DNA from: Arion vulgaris
Lineage: Eukaryota; Mollusca; Gastropoda; Stylommatophora; Arionidae
Assembly: GCA_020796225.1 (NCBI GenBank)
Contig: CM036762.1
Span: 52,351,407 to 52,415,406, forward strand
DNA: 64,000 nt
Direction of reading: 5' to 3'
A program made the position numbers and the translations under genes. This document shows, piece after piece, positions 8,862 to 18,834 of this stretch (its first letter is position 1; the number at the start of each line of letters is the position of its first letter). The notes beneath the pieces were generated by a model. That model was not told where the DNA came from. It did not search any database and saw nothing but the letters and a program-made list of their open reading frames with translations.

Positions 8862-9655
8862 TAGAGTGCCGGGGCCAGCAAGGGAAGACAAGAATAGTAC
8901 CACTGCGACCTACAAGACATGTCATAAGAGGCGGCTGATGTAGGGGCATGGGGAAGCTATCCTAGTAAATCTTCTTCTGCGTTCTCACTAGATTGGGATT
9001 TCGGATTCTCTAATAAAGGCGGTTGTCTGTCTCAGATTATCAGCCACGCCATACAGTTTGTCTTGGACGCTGGTGTAAGTGGGCCACCTCTTTCTTCTCA
9101 AGTCTGTATACTGGGGACAGTTCTGTAGAATATAATTCCTATGATTTCTGCTACCCCGTTTGTGCCGACCTCTTCCCGCAGTAAGTTTTGGCCACCCTCG
9201 TGATGGTAGGTCTGACATTCTTACTGCGTGGCTAAATCTCCGAGGTAGATTGGCGACTGTAGAATCCGTTATCCCATTCCCCATTGTGAGAGGTCATTAC
9301 ACCATGCTATGCGCCTTATGGCCTGGTGCATCCCTTTTCTGCAAGCATTTGTTTCTGGTTAGCATTCCCTAGCGGACACGTGCATCCGATGTCAGCCTAA
9401 CCTCCTTAGTCGCCTCTTACGACATGCGTAGCAGGTAACAGTGGTTCTATGCTTTACATCCCAACTTTGAGCTCCGGTAACCACTCGGGCGATCCTAGTA
9501 AACAAAAAGTATCGCAGAAATCGGATGTGCTGGAATACTTGTAGGCGCATAACCGGCCCAACGTACAATTGCTCTTAGGATCAAATCACATACAAATCTC
9601 ACAGTGGTTAACAAGTGGTCAATATGAAGCGTTAGAAGAAGAAGAAGAAGAAGAG
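8862..9655 (+). mobile_element. SINE D, split by SINE B
   Basis: The D head (GCCGGGGCCAGCAAGGGAAG) and flank run to 8969. The D body (AAAAAGTATCGCAGAAATCG, CAACGTACAATTGCTCTTAG and a GAA tail) resumes at 9503. The interruption is element B at 8970-9491, with an 11-bp duplication ATCCTAGTAAA at 8959-8969 and 9492-9502. The order of events is therefore D first, then B. Confidence 0.85.
8970..9491 (-). mobile_element. SINE B: A-type head plus LINE coding tail
   Basis: On the minus strand it starts as SINE A (CGCCCGAGTGGTTACCGGAG) for about 120 bp, then diverges. The last 300 bp contain a 98-codon frame ending near 8988 that reads HRNYILQNCPQYTDLRRKRW, then VQDKLYGVADNLRQTTAFI. This resembles the C-terminal end of V-type LINEs (AEHILQDCP...WP...LYG). 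The TSD is ATCCTAGTAAA. Other copies are at 24738-25248 and 39258-39563. It is probably a chimera of a SINE head and a LINE 3' end. Confidence 0.8.
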
Positions 9656-9761
9656 CACGGGGAATGTTGGTGGGGGTGGGGGGACTAGAGTAGATAGAAT
9701 GCGGACTAACTGGTAAGAAATTTTTTTTTTTCCTAGAAATTTCAGTTTTACATTTATTCCT

Positions 9762-9908
9762 CCCTCCCACCACATTCGATATATTATCTCCCACCACATT
9801 CGATATATTCCCTCCCACCACATTCGATATATTCCCTCCCACCACATTCGATATATTATCTCCCACCACATTCGATATATTATCTCCCACCACATTCGAT
9901 ATATTCGC
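9762..9908 (-). repeat. 24-bp minisatellite
   Basis: About six copies of CCCACCACATTCGATATATT plus ATCT or CCCT. Because the unit is a multiple of three, it opens repetitive frames in more than one register, which have no coding meaning. Confidence 0.9.
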
Positions 9909-10216
9909 TCATTCTTGACTTCCTTCTTGTCAGTTTCTCAATATCTTTCAATGACTTCTTCTCTAAACTTGATCTCTTCTTTTATCGTACTTATATCCAC
10001 TTCTTCTTTGGACGCTCCATATCGGCAACTTGCTAACCACTCTTTGTGATTTATATGTGATCCGAGCAGCGCCGGATTAGCCTAGTAGCAGAAGTAGCAA
10101 ATGCTACGGGCCCCGCGCTTCTAGGGGCCCCGCGCCTATGTGACAGAGATGAAAATGGAAAAAAATAACCAGATGTTATATAAAAAACACGCACGCTGTC
10201 TGAATGTTTAAATGTC

Positions 10217-10800
10217 GTGTGTGATGGTGCTGAATCCAACGAAATCGAAGCAGAAAATACAGAAGACGTGTCCCACTGTGTAGTAGATGAAAGCAGTGCC
10301 TTAGAAGAATCATCATTACCAATACTACCATTAAGATCAGCAACTCTTCACGATTTAGTCACATTTTTCACAAGACAAACTGAAATCGAATGTACAGAAA
10401 GTTCTCCCAATTTAGCCATATCATCTTCAAGCCAAAGAGAGGCAGAAAGCACAGAACATGCTTCTAATGTAGCAACATCTTCTACAAGCCAAAAAACACA
10501 ACGAAAGTAAAATGTACTCCAACGATATTGGTGAATGGCCAAACAACTTCAATCGAGATTATTGGATTGTGAAAGAAAGTAGCGAAGTGCAACATATGAA
10601 CAAAGATTTCATGTCTTAAAAAAAAACACAAAAAAAACATACGATAAAGAAAACAATTCCCGATTTTGTCGAAAGTCGTTTTCACATACACACATACACC
10701 AACAAACAAAACTCACGTGAGAGATTGGTTGTGTTATACAGAAACTAAAGGACAACTGTTCTGTTTTGTTTGCAAAGTTATTGATTTAGACTGTACCATA
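10217..10800 (+). pseudogene. hAT transposase N-terminal remnant
   Basis: Three consecutive frames carry it. 10217-10510 is a Ser/Glu-rich leader with HDLVTFFTRQTE. 10512-10619 begins MYSNDIGEWPNNFNRDYWIV, the DxGxWP...DYW signature of ZMYM1-like transposases. About 10717-10805 holds VRDWLCYTETKGQLFCFVCK, the Cys-rich core of a TTF-type zinc finger. Frameshifts and stops separate them. Function is inferred from the family: DNA binding by the transposase. It then runs into the inserted SINE C. Confidence 0.75.
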
Positions 10801-10808
10801 GAGTGACT

Positions 10809-11086
10809 GAGAGCCGCTGTAGCGTAGTTGTTAGTGAACTCGCTTCGCAAGGCTGGTGGTCTGGGTTCAGCTCCCGCAATGCGCGCGGAATTTTTCCCGA
10901 CCGCGACAGCTCTCAGGTCGACCCAGCCTCAACTGGGTACCAGACATGCTCTTGGAAAGTAAAGGCGGCCGGCGTGATGCTGACCACATCACCCATCGTA
11001 TGCCGACGGTCAATGAAAAATACAGGCCTAACACTGTATTGACCTATATACCACGAGGTATGAAAGGGTTCCTATACTTTTTACTT
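10809..11086 (+). mobile_element. tRNA-derived SINE C inside the hAT element
   Basis: The head GAGAGCCGCTGTAGCGTAGT has box A (TAGCGTAGTTG), and GGTTCAGCTCCCGC is a box B-like site. The body includes GGTACCAGACATGCTCTTGG and GGCGGCCGGCGTGATGCTGA. An exact 11-bp duplication ATAGAGTGACT flanks it (10798-10808 and 11087-11097). Other copies are at 21571-21845 and 28063-28207. This is the youngest of the three nested elements here. Confidence 0.9.
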
Positions 11087-11091
11087 ATAGA

Positions 11092-11575
11092 GTGACTGGT
11101 GTATTTGGAATACTTCGGCAGTTAAAATCTATTACAGCAGAAGAGATCTTGAAAAGAACTTCAAATATTGTCAGCTCTTACCAAGAGGATTTGGAAGAAA
11201 GCCTAGGCGACGAACTTATGCAGTTCGCTGAACTTCTTAAAATTAATGTAGCTGCTGCTATTAGCAACGAAAAGCATGAGGCTCTTGAACTGCAATTTTA
11301 TAAACTTATAATGGAAAATTCATTTGAGTCGTGTTTCCCAAATGTAGAAATAGTTTTACTAATTTACTTGTCTTTAATGATTACTAACTGCAGCGGAGAA
11401 CGTTCTTTTCAACATTAAAGCGTATAAAAAGTGAGTTAAGAAACATGATGGGACAAGATCGTCTAAATAACCTCACCTTAATGAACATTGAATGTAATTT
11501 ACTTAGAGAAATTGATTTGTCTAGTATTATCTCTAAATTTGCTCACATTAAATCGAGATAAGTTTGTTTGTAAAA
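11092..11575 (+). pseudogene. hAT transposase C-terminal dimerisation remnant
   Basis: The frame at 11092-11418 runs through ELLKINVAAAISNEKHEALE and ends ITNCSGERSFQH. A one-base shift near 11400 restores the expected continuation TLKRIKSELRNMMGQDRLNN up to about 11562. The pattern (A/S)ERSFS...LKxIK...LRxxMGQxRLxxL is the hAT C-terminal dimerisation domain (Dimer_Tnp_hAT). The central RNase H-like catalytic core is absent between this part and the N-terminal part, so the protein cannot be functional. Confidence 0.85.
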
Positions 11576-12004
11576 GTTGTGTTTTTTTTAATTATTATAC
11601 AAAACCTAGGGCCCGCGCTAAAATTTGCTACGGGCCCCGCGCTAGCCTAATCCGGCACTGGATCCGAGCTTAAGAGCGAGTGTACGTTGTGTCAGTTATA
11701 CTCCTACAAGTGGGCCAGTACATCCCATTTCTGCGACGCTTTTTTATTTATTAGGTATAGCTTCCCTAGGCTTCTACCTCAGTAGTCGTCTCTTACGACA
11801 TGCCTTGTAGGTCGCAGTGTTGCTATTCTTTGCTCTCCTTGTGCGCTCCGGCAACATATGGGTGATGTGAACTTTAACTCCACACTGACAAAAAAATTTT
11901 TTTAAATAAACAAATAGAGTATCTGCAACTTTTAAATGTAGCATTTCCTTTTTTTCTATTCTCTATTCAAGACCTTCCCCCTCCCATCCAGACCCCGAAT
12001 CTCC

Positions 12005-12300
12005 TCACAGACATACAGAAAAAAAAAAAAATATAAGTCAATGGAACTACAGGAGAGCATGCCAGTGCATCAAGGTTAGAACCAGTATTAGACTTAACAG
12101 CTGTATGGTAATGTAACCCTGACAATAGCTTCTTTGATCGTCTAGGTTCAAGTCAATGTGCCAACCACGTGACGCTTGTCAACAAATGAATGACGAGCGG
12201 GGTGGTCGGATGCACCAGTGGGAGGGGAAGAGAGGATATGGGTTTGGGGTTAATTATGAGATATATGAAGGACACATTTTCATTGGGGGTTTGGGTGGGG
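12005..12300. other. No recognised element
   Basis: This stretch holds an A-rich run near 12020 and G-rich sequence around 12190-12300. Short frames exist (12156-12347) but are glycine-rich, driven by G runs, and carry no domain I can name. I find no match to the dispersed families in this window. Confidence 0.4.
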
Positions 12301-12310
12301 GTGAGGAAAA

Positions 12311-12652
12311 GGGCCCCACCTATGTTCTGTCGGGGCTCACAAGATGAGCAAAGTATAGTACCACTGCCACCTACAGTGAATGTCAGAAAAGGTGAATTAG
12401 GTTAGGGCCCGGCCGTGTTTTGTTGGGGCCCGTAAGGGAAGCAATGTATAGTACCCCTGCGACCTACAAGGAATGTCGTGAGAGGCGAATTAGGGGAGTT
12501 GGGAAGCTACCCTAGTAAATAAAAAGCGTCGCAGAAATGGGATGTGCTGTCCTACTTTTAGGCACATAACAGGCACAACGTACATTCACTCTTAGGCTCA
12601 GATCACATACAGATCACTGAGAGTGGTTTAACAAGTGGTCGATGTGGTGCGT
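12311..12652 (+). mobile_element. SINE D with duplicated head
   Basis: Two D heads lie in tandem. 12311-12400 has GTCGGGGCTCACAAGATGAG and a GTACCACTGCCACCTACAGT block. 12401-12652 repeats the head (TTGGGGCCCGTAAGGGAAGC) and continues into the full body (GCGTCGCAGAAATGGGATGT, ACAAGTGGTCGATGTGGTGC). The head duplication, about 95 bp apart, parallels the head repeats in SINE A and SINE R. Confidence 0.75.
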
Positions 12653-12806
12653 TCTCCGATATAGCACATCCGATTTCTCCAATGCTTTTTATTTACTAGG
12701 TTAGTTTTCCCTAGGTTCCTACAGCAGTCGCCTCTTACGACATGCTTTATTGGTAGCAGTGGTACTATTCTTTGCATCACTTGCGGGCCTTGGAATCACA
12801 CGGGCG
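12653..12806 (-). mobile_element. SINE D 5' half, inverted
   Basis: AGCACATCCGATTTCTCCAA through GTCGCCTCTTACGACATGC to ATCACACGGGCG is the 5' half of D on the minus strand. It lies tail-to-tail with the preceding plus-strand D, so the pair could form a hairpin over their shared parts. It is 3'-truncated. Confidence 0.75.
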
Positions 12807-13011
12807 ACTTCTCTTTCCCATTGTACAGTTTGTCTCTTTGTCTCTCTAGGTCTTCTCATACCCCTCTTTCCTCCCTGATTCCATTTCAGAGCCACTTGTG
12901 GGTGTATGGTCTTCTGCATTCTCAATGACCCCCCCCAACTAGTGCCACCAAAACGCAAATGCTAACAAGATATCACAAGATTATCCTGAATTCATTATCC
13001 TCGTCAGTCAC

Positions 13012-13335
13012 CTATACACACACACGCGCACACACATACACACACACCACACCTGGTACCTACAATGAATGCAATGAGTATCCATCATCACCTGCTACAC
13101 ACACACACCACACCTAGCACCTAAAATGAAAGCAATGAGTGGCCATCATCACCTACGATACACACACATACACACACACACATACACACACCACTCCTAG
13201 CACCTACAATGAATGCAATGAGTGGCCATCATCCCCTGCGATACACACACACATACAAACACACCGCACCTAGCACCTAGAATAAATGCAATGAGTGGTC
13301 ATCATCACCTACGATAGACAAACAGCAAGATTTCA
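13012..13335 (+). repeat. About 80-bp minisatellite with CA tracts
   Basis: Four imperfect units each contain a (CA)n tract, then ACCTAGCACCTACAATGAAT, GCAATGAGTGGCCATCATCA and CCTRCGATACACAC. The units differ mostly in CA-tract length and in a few substitutions. No coding potential is visible. Confidence 0.85.
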
Positions 13336-13339
13336 GTTA

Positions 13340-14050
13340 CCACATTGTATCAAACTGTGTGTGCACTTGGATTAACGCTCTTGTGTCCATCTTGAATTAT
13401 TACTGTTTTTTTTTGGTAACGTCAAGGAACATGGGGAGAGACTGGGAGGGAGGGGAAAGGAAATGTAGGAGGGGGGTTACTTTCCAAACTGGTTGCACGA
13501 GCCGTTATATTAAAGCGCGTGCCAACAAAAACCACCTGCCACTGCCTTCAAATATCACGTGACTGCCACCCATGCTTTGTAAACGAATGAGGTCATAAAA
13601 AAACCACTCAAGTTCTCAGACAACATTTAATATATCCCCCACTTACCATATGCTTTTATGCATGATTCTGCACCCACCTCCTCCCCACCCCTCCCTCACA
13701 ACCCCCCAATCATAAAAAAACTAATATAAAATGAACATATTAAACAATAAACTAACGTAATACGTGTTCGTACGTGTATCTAGTTCGTACGTTTGAACTG
13801 TGTCAGCTGTTAAGGACAACGAAATCAAACAATGTTTATTATTTAGAGTTCAGGGTCTCGACGGAGGTCATTAGCAAAACTGCAGGTATTTTTCTTTTGA
13901 TGCCTTCATAAAGGTATTGAGCAAGATTGCTTTTCACCGTACTCTGTTAGATGCAGAAATTGTGTACTTCGTTCTTAATATTTCGTTTCTCATTGTCTGC
14001 TTTTTTTTCGTCAGTGGCTCTTCCTATTTTTAGTTTATTTATTCTCAATC
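13340..14050. other. No recognised element
   Basis: Mixed sequence with G-rich (13420-13475) and C-rich (13670-13705) runs. A 67-codon frame at 13359-13562 has a hydrophobic start (INALVSILNYYCFFLV), but I see no homology, conserved motif or supporting context. I treat it as unannotated intergenic DNA. Confidence 0.4.
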
Positions 14051-14063
14051 ATTTACATGTCTG

Positions 14064-14064
<1 letters not shown>

Positions 14065-14096
<32 letters not shown>

Positions 14097-14510
14097 AGGG
14101 CCATCATGATTGCACTTCGGTGAGTAACCATGTGTTCTCCGATCTCTTTCTTACACAGGAGGATCCCGGATGCAGTTCACGAACTCCGTAGCACCGGCGA
14201 TTGTTCCCGATGTAATTTTGAAGATGGTGAAGATAGTTATGTCGGAATTTTATTTTAATCTTTGTAATGAATTTTGAAGCGGCTTTCCAGCCTGCTCTTC
14301 TCGATTTTGAACTGCCAAGGGTTCTTTTACGGGTTCAAATTTAAAACGGGACTTATATTTTATCGCCCGTCTCCGATAGGACTAGAAACCTCGATATCAC
14401 CTACACTGAGATTGGGTATCTCTGGAAAAATATATCGATGGCTCCAGGTCTGAGCGAGTATAGTGACTTTGGAACAAGAGTCGAGCACCTAACTTCTACG
14501 TTGGTTTAAC
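14065..14510 (-). mobile_element. SINE R, near full length
   Basis: On the minus strand it has GTTAGGTGCTCGACTCTTG (head, box A region), then a body with GGTGATATCGAGGTTTCTAG, CAGTTCAAAATCGAGAAGAG and AAATTACATCGGGAACAATC, and ends in (TCAA)n, seen as (GATT)7 at 14068-14096. It matches 30675-31105 and the end of the 30-bp array element at 33190-33655. Confidence 0.85.
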
Positions 14511-14639
14511 CATTAACATTCTAACTCTGTGTTAACACTAACGCCTCTGACATTATAGGTACTATTTGTTGGATATCCCACACTGGGATATGATTCTGAT
14601 CTCTCTTGATTATAAAACAAATGTGTAACAGCTTGATTG

Positions 14640-15060
14640 CTTTATACTTTTCAATACTGCCGTGTCTATTTTCATAGCACTTTTTAATAAACTCCTACAC
14701 GCTGAAATACCCATTTATACGTCAAAATTTGGTATTTCAAAGTACTCTGACATTTATTCCCACACACTAACATGCTTATTTATATACGCTCTCTCTCTTT
14801 CGCTCGCTCTCTCTCTCTCTCTTGTGCATTTTAAAAATTCCAGTTGGGGCATATGCCCGCAACCAACTCATGCCAAGTTTTTCTCTCTTTAAATATCTCT
14901 TGAAGCTATTTTTATGTCTTCCGAAAATTGTTAATATCTGCCCCCAAAGCTCTTCTCTTGGCTTTCTTCCCTTATAGAAATAAGGGAAGACTACAGTAAA
15001 ATGGAGAAACACGTAGAAACAAAGTAGTTTTACAAAATACAAAAGACAATATACAGAAAC
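14640..15060. other. Short LINE-like scraps and (CT)n
   Basis: A (CT)n tract lies at 14790-14822. Around 14845, GGCATATGCCCGCAACCAAC resembles the tail of SINE X at 19600 and a similar block at 29780. Short frames on both strands follow the low-complexity sequence. Nothing here supports a gene. Confidence 0.4.
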
Positions 15061-15274
15061 GTATGTTCTGTGCCGTGTAAACTCTTCATTTGTGACCCTA
15101 TCATACCATCTCAGTCCATCTACATTGCATAGACACCAGTTGAAAAATGTTTGTGAGTTGTTTGTTATTTTCCACGTTGTTCTTCAAGGTTCAGACTCAT
15201 ATAGACATGACGTCATCCTCAAATAGCATCAATAAATTTTACAGAGGCAGTGAAATGGTTGGCATCTCACAACT

Positions 15275-15760
15275 AACTACTCTCGTGTTTTCATACTCAG
15301 TGACTCCATGAGCATGATTCGTAAAGTTGAATCAGGAATGGTGAGACGCAACTGGGTGGAGGTACTGGTACAGACAATAATCAGAGAAAACACCTTCATT
15401 TTTGTCCCTGGGCACGCAGGAGTAAGTGGTAATGAACAAGCTGATAGATTGGCTGGATTGGCTACAATATCAGAGGAGCTGCCATGGATCGAAATGACAT
15501 TCTTCACGCATTGAGAGAGTCTTTCCGAACAGAGGAGTTTCAGGGCTGTGAATCCACTCGCTGACCAGATTGAGAGAGATGGGTGTCAATATTGGTGCAG
15601 CCCGAAAAGAACGACATACTAAATATGCGAAGAGATTGATTAATCGACATCTAACTGGCGTCAAAAACGCTGCTGGATTTGCTGAGGCGGAAATCGGAGC
15701 ACCTATGGACATGTCCGGAGTGGTATGGTGATTTTCCTCGTATAACTGATAATTGTTCAA
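15275..15760 (+). pseudogene. LINE RNase H domain and C-terminal remnant
   Basis: A 68-codon frame (15308-15514) reads MSMIRKVESGMVRRNWVEVL and then FVPGHAGVSGNEQADRLAG. This is the last part of an RNase H type I fold, the PGHxGxxGNExAD signature found in I-clade LINEs. A shift then gives HALRESFRTEEFQG and RHLTGVKNAAGF, the connector seen downstream of RNase H in such LINEs. The upstream catalytic aspartate region and the reverse transcriptase are missing. It is a 5'-truncated, frameshifted relic. Confidence 0.8.
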
Positions 15761-15764
15761 ATAG

Positions 15765-16140
15765 CTTGTCCTGAGCAGAACTTTGCCACCCCAACAGTCC
15801 TCCTGAATTTCTCTCTCTCATAGGCTGGATGTGCTGCCTCTGCAGCTGTCATGTTCAAACCATCAGATACATCCTGAATCCATCTTCTCCGTGGTCTTCC
15901 TCTTCTTCTCTTTTCGGTATTCCTCCTTCCATGATGGTCTTCTCCAGCCCTTCATTGCTTTTTATATGTCCAAAATATCTCAATTTTCTCTTTCTTATTT
16001 GTAACATCAGCCAGTTTTCTTTGATTTTGAGTTCTTTCTGAATAGATCTATTTGTTCTCTTCTCTGTCCAAGATATACGTAGGACTCTTCTGTAACACTT
16101 ATATTTGAAAGCATATATTTGTTTTTCCACTGCTTTATTA
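15765..16140 (-). mobile_element. LINE 3' tail, type L (BovB-like)
   Basis: The minus-strand frame ending at 15855 reads FKYKCYRRVLRISWTEKRTN, KELKIKENWLMLQIRKRKLR, YFGHIKSNEGLEKTIMEGG. The order CxRRxLRISW(T)...YFGHI...LEKTI(M/L)xG is the known C-terminal layout of BovB/RTE LINEs. The downstream part (to 15765) codes for the GRPRRRW-like segment but is shifted. The reverse transcriptase itself is absent. Confidence 0.8.
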
Positions 16141-16167
16141 TAATACAAGGCTTACACATACAAAATC

Positions 16168-16560
16168 ATCATCATCATCAGGTGCCGTTTCCACATCGAA
16201 GGTTGGCTGCAATGAATCTCCAGCATCCTCTGTCTTTCGCCTTGGCGTTGCACACTGCCAGACTGTAACCTGTCTATTTCTTAAAGTTTCCACCCCACTT
16301 ATCTCTCGGTCTTCCTCTTGCTCTTCTCCCTCAACTTTCCCCTCTAGTAAATGTTTTATCATGGTGTCATGTCTTTTTATGTGCCCAAAATACTTTACTT
16401 GTCTGAATTTTATTTCTCTTAACAATTGTTTCTTCATGCCTAGTTTTCCTAAAATTTGTTTATTTGTCTGTTTTTCTGTCCATGAAACTCTACCTATTCT
16501 TCTATATATCCACATCTCAAATGCATAAATTCTGTCTTCTAACAGTTTATTCATTACATA
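16168..16560 (-). mobile_element. LINE 3' tail, type M (BovB-like, best copy)
   Basis: The minus-strand frame reads EDRIYAFEMWIYRRIGRVSW, QILGKLGMKKQLLREIKFRQ, VKYFGHIKRHDTMIKHLLEG, then a decayed 3' part that still reads on into ETAPDDDDDF through the (GAT)n tail. This is the same architecture as L, with about half its residues replaced, so it is a separate lineage. Two different BovB-like tails abut here on the same strand. Confidence 0.8.
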
Positions 16561-16784
16561 CAAAATAACTAGTATTAAAACAAACAAAACACGCTTATGA
16601 TGGTAATCTCAATTACACACTGCAACATGTACTGTGCTGATGATATGACGACTGAACTAAAACATTTATACATTGCATAATACGCCCACGCTGTCATATA
16701 ACACACATTACATTGTAATAAATGATGTTTTCATAACAACTGACATATTTAGAAATACATATCTATATGACTCCATCTCACTCT

Positions 16785-16822
16785 CTCTCACTCTCTTCTC
16801 TCTCTCTCTCTCACTTTATTTC
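16785..16822 (+). repeat. (CT)n microsatellite
   Basis: An impure CTCTCTCT tract at 16778-16815, directly upstream of SINE D. The D head begins a few tens of bases later. Confidence 0.85.
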
Positions 16823-16849
16823 TTTCTTGTGTCTTTATAGTTCCTATTT

Positions 16850-17105
16850 GCCGGAGGTCGTAGGGGAGCAAAGAATAGTAACACTGCCACCGACAAGACA
16901 TCTCTTAAGAGACGACTAAAGTAGGGCCTATGGAAGCAACATTAGTAAATAAAAAGCGTTGCAGAAATCGGATTTGCTAGCTTACTTGTAGACGCACAAC
17001 GGGCACAACGTACAATTGCTCCTAGGCTCAGATTACATACAAATCACAAAGAGTGGTTTAACAAGTGGTCGATATGGAGCGCTCGAAGAAGAAGAAGAAA
17101 AAGAA
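16850..17105 (+). mobile_element. SINE D, full length
   Basis: Head TGCCGGAGGTCGTAGGGGAG, core ACTGCCACCGACAAGACAT, body AAAAAGCGTTGCAGAAATCG and TGGTCGATATGGAGCGCTCG, tail (GAA)n. It is slightly diverged in the head, but all diagnostic blocks are in order. Confidence 0.9.
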
Positions 17106-17144
17106 TCAGAACATGTAGATCATGCAGCTTGATAGACAATCAAA

Positions 17145-17230
17145 CTCACACACACACACATACACACATTTTTATATATATATATACACGATTGTACACA
17201 TACACACATACACACATACACACAGCGCAT
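17145..17230 (+). repeat. CA/TA microsatellite
   Basis: A compound CACACA, (TA)n, then (TACACACA)n tract. No further structure is visible. Confidence 0.85.
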
Positions 17231-17695
17231 GAATCACTATTTCAATAATAGACTTGTCATGGACATTACATGATTTTTCAAAAAACGAAAAATACTGAGA
17301 CCCAAAAAAACACACCAAAAACTAGAAGGTCAGTGGGTCAGACAACTAACGGATACAATGTTTATTGATTTCTTTGTAAGCCTTGGAATCCACATATTTG
17401 ATGTCCTAAAAGCCATCTGCCTACAAGGAAGAATATTATAGTTCAGGCTGGAACTATTGAAATTTAGTGCCGTGTGGATTACTATATTGTCTGAATATTA
17501 TATTGGTTCTTTGTGAGAATATTACTGCAACGTTTAAAAAATGGTATCAGTTGGGAGGACAAAATGGAGGATATTATGGCGGGGCGTTTTAAGAGAATGA
17601 ATTTTGGGGATGGTTTGTAAGCATGGGAGTTCACATAAGTTTTTCCAGATATGTGGGAAGGGGAGAGGTAAAATGATCTCTTATAATTTTAGGTG
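17230..17695. other. No recognised element
   Basis: Moderately AT-rich unique-looking sequence. No frame of note, no match to the repeat families described here, and no tRNA-like motif. Confidence 0.4.
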
Positions 17696-17699
17696 TTAG

Positions 17700-17905
17700 T
17701 TTACAACGCATACATGATTAAAACCACAAAAGTATCTTCACCATCTTCAAAATTACATCGGTGACCCTCGCCAGTGCTACGGAGTTCGTGCACTGCAGTT
17801 GAGATCTTCCTGTGTAAGAAATAGATCGGTGCACATATGGTTACCAAAGTGCAATGATGATGGTTCTATTAAATCAATCAAACAATCAATCAATCAATCA
17901 GGAGA
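17700..17905 (+). mobile_element. SINE R 3' half
   Basis: TCTTCACCATCTTCAAAATT, then TACGGAGTTCGTGCACTGCA and TGTAAGAAATAGATCGGTG, ending in (TCAA)n, are the end of SINE R. It is 5'-truncated and followed 30 bp later by SINE Q. Confidence 0.8.
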
Positions 17906-17939
17906 AGACCAGTTTCGCATTAAACTGTTTTATCAAAAG

Positions 17940-18150
17940 GACAGCCCGTCTGCCCAGCGTGTTCGTAGCGCGTTGGACTACGAGTGACTATCCCTCTGTG
18001 TGTGCGGGTTCAATTCCGCGGGATGGCAGAAAAAGTCCCAGATTTCCCAGATTTATGGTGTTCGTGACACCGAACCGAAGGGTTACGATGGCCATGGCAA
18101 CGAGCCGAAGAGCTGAACAGCTCAAGTGCTTCTGGATCGGAAAAAAAAAT
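17940..18150 (+). mobile_element. tRNA-derived SINE Q, good copy
   Basis: Head GACAGCCCGTCTGCCCAGCG, box A TAGCGCGTTGG, box B GGTTCAATTCCGCGG, body CGAACCGAAGGGTTACGATG and end AAGTGCTTCTGGATCGG, then A-rich. The spacing between boxes is about 35-40 bp, consistent with a tRNA-like promoter. Confidence 0.85.
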
Positions 18151-18159
18151 TCAAAGGAC

Positions 18160-18830
18160 ACTTCCCAGAAGGGGGTCACTTCCTCCCCCTTATCTTATAG
18201 TAGAGACGCCCATGTATGTGAGGTAACAATAAATTTCATGTTGTCAGAAGCGTAACCCTCAACTACAGTAATAAAAAAAAGGGGAGATTATGATCAATGT
18301 ACCAAATACAAACATAAGATTAGATTGAAAGACACGAAACAAATCAATAATCGATATCAAGAACATACAATTGCAGCAAGTTGATTAACCAACCCTAGGG
18401 CTGAAATATTGAAATATTGATTAGTTAGGAATATTCTTCTTCTATTGATGTTTAATTTGTTGGGTTTTCTTCTTCTTCTTCTTCTTCGCGTTCGTTCTTC
18501 GCGGCCAATTTGTATCATTCTTATTGTGATATATAATTGATCTTTGATTGATAATTGATTGGGCGGGGATGTGATGGGGGTTTGAGTTCATCCAATTTAG
18601 CCACTATATGTGGTTTGCAAGAACGTGAGTACGTTGCTCCCCCGTTAGATCTCTACAACATGTAGGTCAGGGACATCTGAATATCGATCAAAGTGTATGT
18701 ATGTTATCCATCAATACTCACATTTATACAGACGGGAAACTGTCAGATTTTACATATAGAAAAACGTGACTTTAAATATCACATCTGGAGTTATACTGTA
18801 GCATCGTATCAGAGCTGATTAATCATAGAG
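18160..18830. other. No full element; A-type tail fragment
   Basis: At about 18468-18545, (CTT)n followed by CGCGTTCGTTCTTCGCGGCC looks like the 3' tail of SINE A on the minus strand, soon diverging. The rest of the stretch shows no family match and no convincing frame. Confidence 0.45.
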
Positions 18831-18834
18831 AGAC

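Larger units (their letters stand above)
10067..11660 (+). mobile_element. hAT DNA transposon, ZMYM1-like, defective
   Basis: Terminal inverted repeats CAGCGCCGGATTAGCCTAG (left) and CAGTGCCGGATTAGGCTAG (right, reverse complement) with an 8-bp TSD GATCCGAG are diagnostic of the hAT superfamily. Both ends also carry CTACGGGCCCCGCGC. Inside are the N- and C-terminal remnants of a transposase, but the central catalytic region is missing. SINE C interrupts it at 10809-11086. It is non-autonomous today and would have depended on a full-length relative. Confidence 0.9.
10000..11860 (-). mobile_element. SINE D, split by a hAT element
   Basis: The D 3' half lies at 10000-10058 and its 5' half at 11669-11860. 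They are separated by a hAT insertion (10067-11660) flanked by the exact 8-bp duplication GATCCGAG at 10059-10066 and 11661-11668. Rejoining at the duplication gives the expected D sequence (TATGTGATCCGAGCTTAAGA). Confidence 0.85.

Noticed and set aside
9495..9895. 132-codon frame with VVGDNISN repeats
   Set aside because: It is produced by the 24-bp minisatellite and runs on into SINE D sequence.
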